Below are positions 15,143-17,042 of a stretch of 17,042 nucleotides of DNA, piece after piece. Source of the stretch: Fimenecus sp045611635 (GTDB lineage: Bacteria; Bacillota; Clostridia; Oscillospirales; Acutalibacteraceae); contig JAZKXL010000098.1 in the NCBI GenBank assembly GCA_045611635.1, positions 1 through 17,042 on the forward strand, written 5' to 3'. The first letter of the stretch is position 1, and the number at the start of each line of letters is the position of its first letter. A model generated the notes under the pieces. It saw only the letters and a list, made by a program, of their open reading frames with translations, was not told where the DNA came from and did no database searches. The position numbers and the translations under genes are program-made.

Positions 15143-16435
15143 TTATTTTAATTTAAATAATTTAGCACCATGAGTGTTGATTTCGCAAGTGAAATTATCT
15201 TTAACTTTTTCTATATCTTCTTTTTTCCATAAGTCGCGGATATTGTATTCACCTGTTATATTTAATTTATTTAAATCAACTGTAATTTTTGCATCTTCAC
15301 TAGAAACATTAAACACTGCTATAAGAGGTCTATTATCAAATGAAGTTGCTGTCCAAATAATTGTATTTTCATCACGGTACACTTGTTTACCGTCGCGTGA
15401 TTTTTGATTCACATCAAGAACTTCTTCGTTTGTCATAAGAGAGAGAGTCCAATCATCATTATTTCGCATTTCACCACCAAACATAAGTGGAGAGCGGAAT
15501 ATAGACCAAAGAGTCATCAATGTAATTTGTTCATCTTTTGTGAACTGAGTATATCTATCTTGTGGACCATGGCAAGTTCCATTTCTTGAAAGGTTGCCAA
15601 GTGGTAACATATCACAATCAGGCCAACAGCCCTCACTTACATAAGGAGCCCATTTTTCACACTTATCAAACATTTCATAAAGTTTGTCCCATTGGTCCCA
15701 AAAATCGCCGGTAAGACGCCACATATTAGCGTATTCGCATAAATGGTCAGCTACTGACAACTCTGCTGGACCTGGTGAAAGACTAAGCACAATGTCACGA
15801 CCTGTTTTGTCAATGGCCTTTCTAATCATTTCAACTTCTTCACGAGCTGAGTATGGATTGTCCCATTTGCGAAACTCTGTAACTGCTATGTCATCTACTT
15901 TAACAAAATCAATGCCCCATTTTGCGTACATATCAAAAATAGAATCATAATATGCTTGTGCACCCTCACAAGTGTACATTCCATACATATCAGTATTCCA
16001 AGGACAAACCGAGAAATGATGCGCAACCTGACGAGCAGTTTTATCACTACCTAAAATAGGCGTGTTTCTATGCACTGCTTGGCGAGGAATACCACGCATA
16101 ATGTGAATACCAAATTTAAGTCCCATAGCGTGAATTTTATCGGCAATCGGCTTAAATCCCATTCCATTTGCTGATGATGGGAAACGATTAACGGCCGGAA
16201 TAAGGCGAGAATATTCATCCATACAAAGCTCGGTAAAGTTATTGTAGTCATTATTTCTTGCTTTTGGTTCATACCACTGAATATCGCACACTACATATTG
16301 CCATCCATAATCTTTAAGATATTTTGCCATATATTCAGCATTGCCAAGTAACTGTTCTTCATTAACTGCAGCACCGTAGCAATCCCAGCTATTCCACCCC
16401 ATTGGTGGAGTTTTTGCAAGTTTATTTTTACTCAT
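15143..16435 (-). CDS. GH27-type glycosidase (alpha-galactosidase family, divergent)
   Basis: This 430-residue glycoside hydrolase has a TIM barrel followed by a C-terminal beta domain (~345-430). It begins with the family motif TPPMGWNSWDCYG (9-21). The likely nucleophile is D181 (DFVKVDD) and the acid/base D244 (WRLTGDFWD). WPDCDMLPLGN (271-281) and LWSIFRSPLMFGGEM (309-323) match conserved GH27 segments. It differs from classical alpha-galactosidases: SLSPGP (218-223) stands where a CEW/P-type motif is usual, and FSVCPWNTDMYGM (141-153) is not typical. GH27 also includes beta-L-arabinopyranosidases and isomaltodextranases, so the sugar is uncertain. No signal peptide, hence cytoplasmic, acting on imported oligosaccharides. 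AAGGAG is 7 nt before the ATG. It sits between the small membrane protein gene and addB without a sugar transporter or regulator. Confidence 0.9.
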   Translation of the reverse strand: MSKNKLAKTPPMGWNSWDCYGAAVNEEQLLGNAEYMAKYLKDYGWQYVVCDIQWYEPKARNNDYNNFTELCMDEYSRLIPAVNRFPSSANGMGFKPIADKIHAMGLKFGIHIMRGIPRQAVHRNTPILGSDKTARQVAHHFSVCPWNTDMYGMYTCEGAQAYYDSIFDMYAKWGIDFVKVDDIAVTEFRKWDNPYSAREEVEMIRKAIDKTGRDIVLSLSPGPAELSVADHLCEYANMWRLTGDFWDQWDKLYEMFDKCEKWAPYVSEGCWPDCDMLPLGNLSRNGTCHGPQDRYTQFTKDEQITLMTLWSIFRSPLMFGGEMRNNDDWTLSLMTNEEVLDVNQKSRDGKQVYRDENTIIWTATSFDNRPLIAVFNVSSEDAKITVDLNKLNITGEYNIRDLWKKEDIEKVKDNFTCEINTHGAKLFKLK

Positions 16436-16446
16436 AATAATTCTCC

Positions 16447-16782
16447 TTAATCTAAAACTATGCTTTTCTTCTTGCCATTTTTATTTTTTGGATATTCACG
16501 AATTCTTGTGATATATTCACAATTCATAATGTCGCAATTCCCGTTTGTTTCAATCTCAATCCAACCATCATTGTATGAGCGGATTATTCCAGTTACAGTT
16601 GAATTAGATGCACAAGTGTATATAAGACACTCCTTGCCAATAAATCTGTTAATCATTTCAGTCATATTGAACTTTCCCCTTTTTTTGCGAAGATGCTTAC
16701 GAATTATATAAAATTTATCTAAGCGAATTTGCGTAAAAATAATTATAAACAAAACAAAATAGATAAACCACATTGAATTCAT
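16447..16782 (-). CDS. Small membrane protein with predicted Sm/SH3-like domain
   Basis: This 111-residue conserved-looking protein has no function I can name. One membrane segment is at 3-19 (SMWFIYFVLFIIIFTQI). A strongly basic stretch follows (RKHLRKKRGK), placing the rest in the cytoplasm. Residues ~45-95 (FIGKECLIYT, TVTGIIRSYNDGWIEIE, YITRIREYP) follow the strand pattern of Sm/Hfq-like or SH3-like barrels. It resembles the DUF6897-type proteins I recall from Ruminococcaceae, but I cannot confirm that. The basic tail ends KKKSIVLD. I chose ATG 16782, with GGGGGG 8 nt upstream; the longer frame from 16821 has no such site. An internal ATG at 16665 (residue 40) has GGGGAAAG upstream and could give a 72-residue soluble form. 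First gene of the unit with GH27 and addBA; 11 nt to the next gene. Confidence 0.85.
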   Translation of the reverse strand: MNSMWFIYFVLFIIIFTQIRLDKFYIIRKHLRKKRGKFNMTEMINRFIGKECLIYTCASNSTVTGIIRSYNDGWIEIETNGNCDIMNCEYITRIREYPKNKNGKKKSIVLD

Positions 16783-16811
16783 ATTACACACCCCCCTAAA
16801 ATATCGAGTAT

Positions 16812-16840
16812 ATTTTATCATTTTATGTATTAAAAGTAAA
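16812..16840 (-). promoter_or_regulatory. Promoter of the small membrane protein-GH27-addB-addA unit
   Basis: On the minus strand, -35 TTTACT (16835-16840), a 17-bp spacer and -10 TAAAAT (16812-16817). The predicted start is ~16805, about 23 nt before the ATG. It is divergent from the tRNA-Ser promoter. The -35 matches consensus at four of six positions. Confidence 0.6.
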
Positions 16841-16896
16841 CTAAAATAGGCGTAATTTTATAGACCAAAAATTCAAATGTTTTTTTAAAAAAGTCC

Positions 16897-16925
16897 TTGA
16901 CAACATCATTCTTTTATGATAACAT
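16897..16925 (+). promoter_or_regulatory. Promoter of tRNA-Ser
   Basis: On the plus strand, a perfect -35 TTGACA (16897-16902), a 17-bp spacer and -10 TAACAT (16920-16925). The A/T-rich run just upstream (16880-16892) may act as an UP element. The predicted start is ~16932, about 9 nt before the mature tRNA. Confidence 0.75.
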
Positions 16926-16940
16926 ATACAAGCCCAATAC

Positions 16941-17029
16941 GGAGAGATACCGAAGTGGTTATAACGGAACGGTCTTGAAAACCGTCGTACGGCAACGTAC
17001 CGTGGGTTCGAATCCCACTCTCTCCGCCA
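16941..17029 (+). tRNA. tRNA-Ser (anticodon UGA)
   Basis: Acceptor arms GGAGAGA and TCTCTCC pair, followed by discriminator G and an encoded CCA (17027-17029). The anticodon stem ACGGT/ACCGT encloses loop CTTGAAA, giving anticodon TGA at 16976-16978, which reads UCA and other UCN codons. A long variable arm (CGTACG-GCAA-CGTAC) is the class II feature expected of serine tRNA. The T loop reads GGGTTCGAATCCC. It is the only plus-strand gene in the window, and no terminator is seen before the right edge 13 bp later. Confidence 0.98.
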
Positions 17030-17042
17030 CTGCGGGTTGTAA

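Noticed and set aside
8574..15950. Numerous plus-strand frames of 60-90 codons opposite addA, addB and the glycosidase gene
   Set aside because: All lie inside well-supported minus-strand genes and have no credible ribosome site or motif.
16783..16821. Thirteen-residue extension of the small membrane protein
   Set aside because: No ribosome site precedes ATG 16821 and the predicted promoter -10 overlaps it; GGGGGG correctly positions ATG 16782.

Overview
The window looks like a chromosomal core segment of an AT-rich, low-GC Gram-positive anaerobe, most likely an Oscillospirales (Ruminococcaceae-like) gut bacterium. This rests on the 16S 5' end (for example the stretch read as CTAATACCGCATAACA), the clostridial gene order dgt-dnaG-rpoD, an AddAB rather than RecBCD nuclease, and consensus SigA-type promoters with strong GGAGG-like ribosome sites. 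The placement is inferred from the sequence only.

All protein genes and the rRNA lie on the minus strand; the only plus-strand gene is a tRNA-Ser(UGA) at the right edge. Right to left, in the direction of transcription: (a) a four-gene unit from a promoter at 16812-16840, comprising a small membrane protein with a predicted Sm/SH3-like domain, a GH27-type glycosidase, addB and addA. The genes are 11-14 bp apart or overlapping, and the stop codons of the first two abut or overlap the next ribosome site. (b) rpmE (zinc-type ribosomal protein L31) with its own promoter and terminator, followed by yigZ. (c) the macromolecular-synthesis cluster dgt (dNTP triphosphohydrolase), dnaG (primase), rpoD (primary sigma factor), ended by a strong hairpin. 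(d) a metal-resistance operon: an ArsR/CadC-type sensor and a zinc/cadmium CDF exporter ending in ten histidines. Its promoter has an 18-bp palindrome exactly filling the -35/-10 spacer and a second near-copy over the predicted start of transcription. (e) a membrane-anchored protein of unknown function with its own promoter and terminator. (f) an rRNA promoter, leader and the first ~249 nt of 16S rRNA, which runs off the left edge.

Six CDS starts were moved from the longest reading frame to a start with a better-spaced ribosome site: arsR, dnaG (TTG), yigZ (TTG), rpmE, addA and the small membrane protein. No phage, insertion sequence, CRISPR array or defence island is visible. The most interesting features are the double-operator metal-sensing promoter with its pentanucleotide repeat, the dispersed palindromic intergenic elements, the divergent GH27 enzyme co-transcribed with addBA, and small palindromes in the rpmE leader. 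I do not see a convincing previously undescribed multi-gene system.
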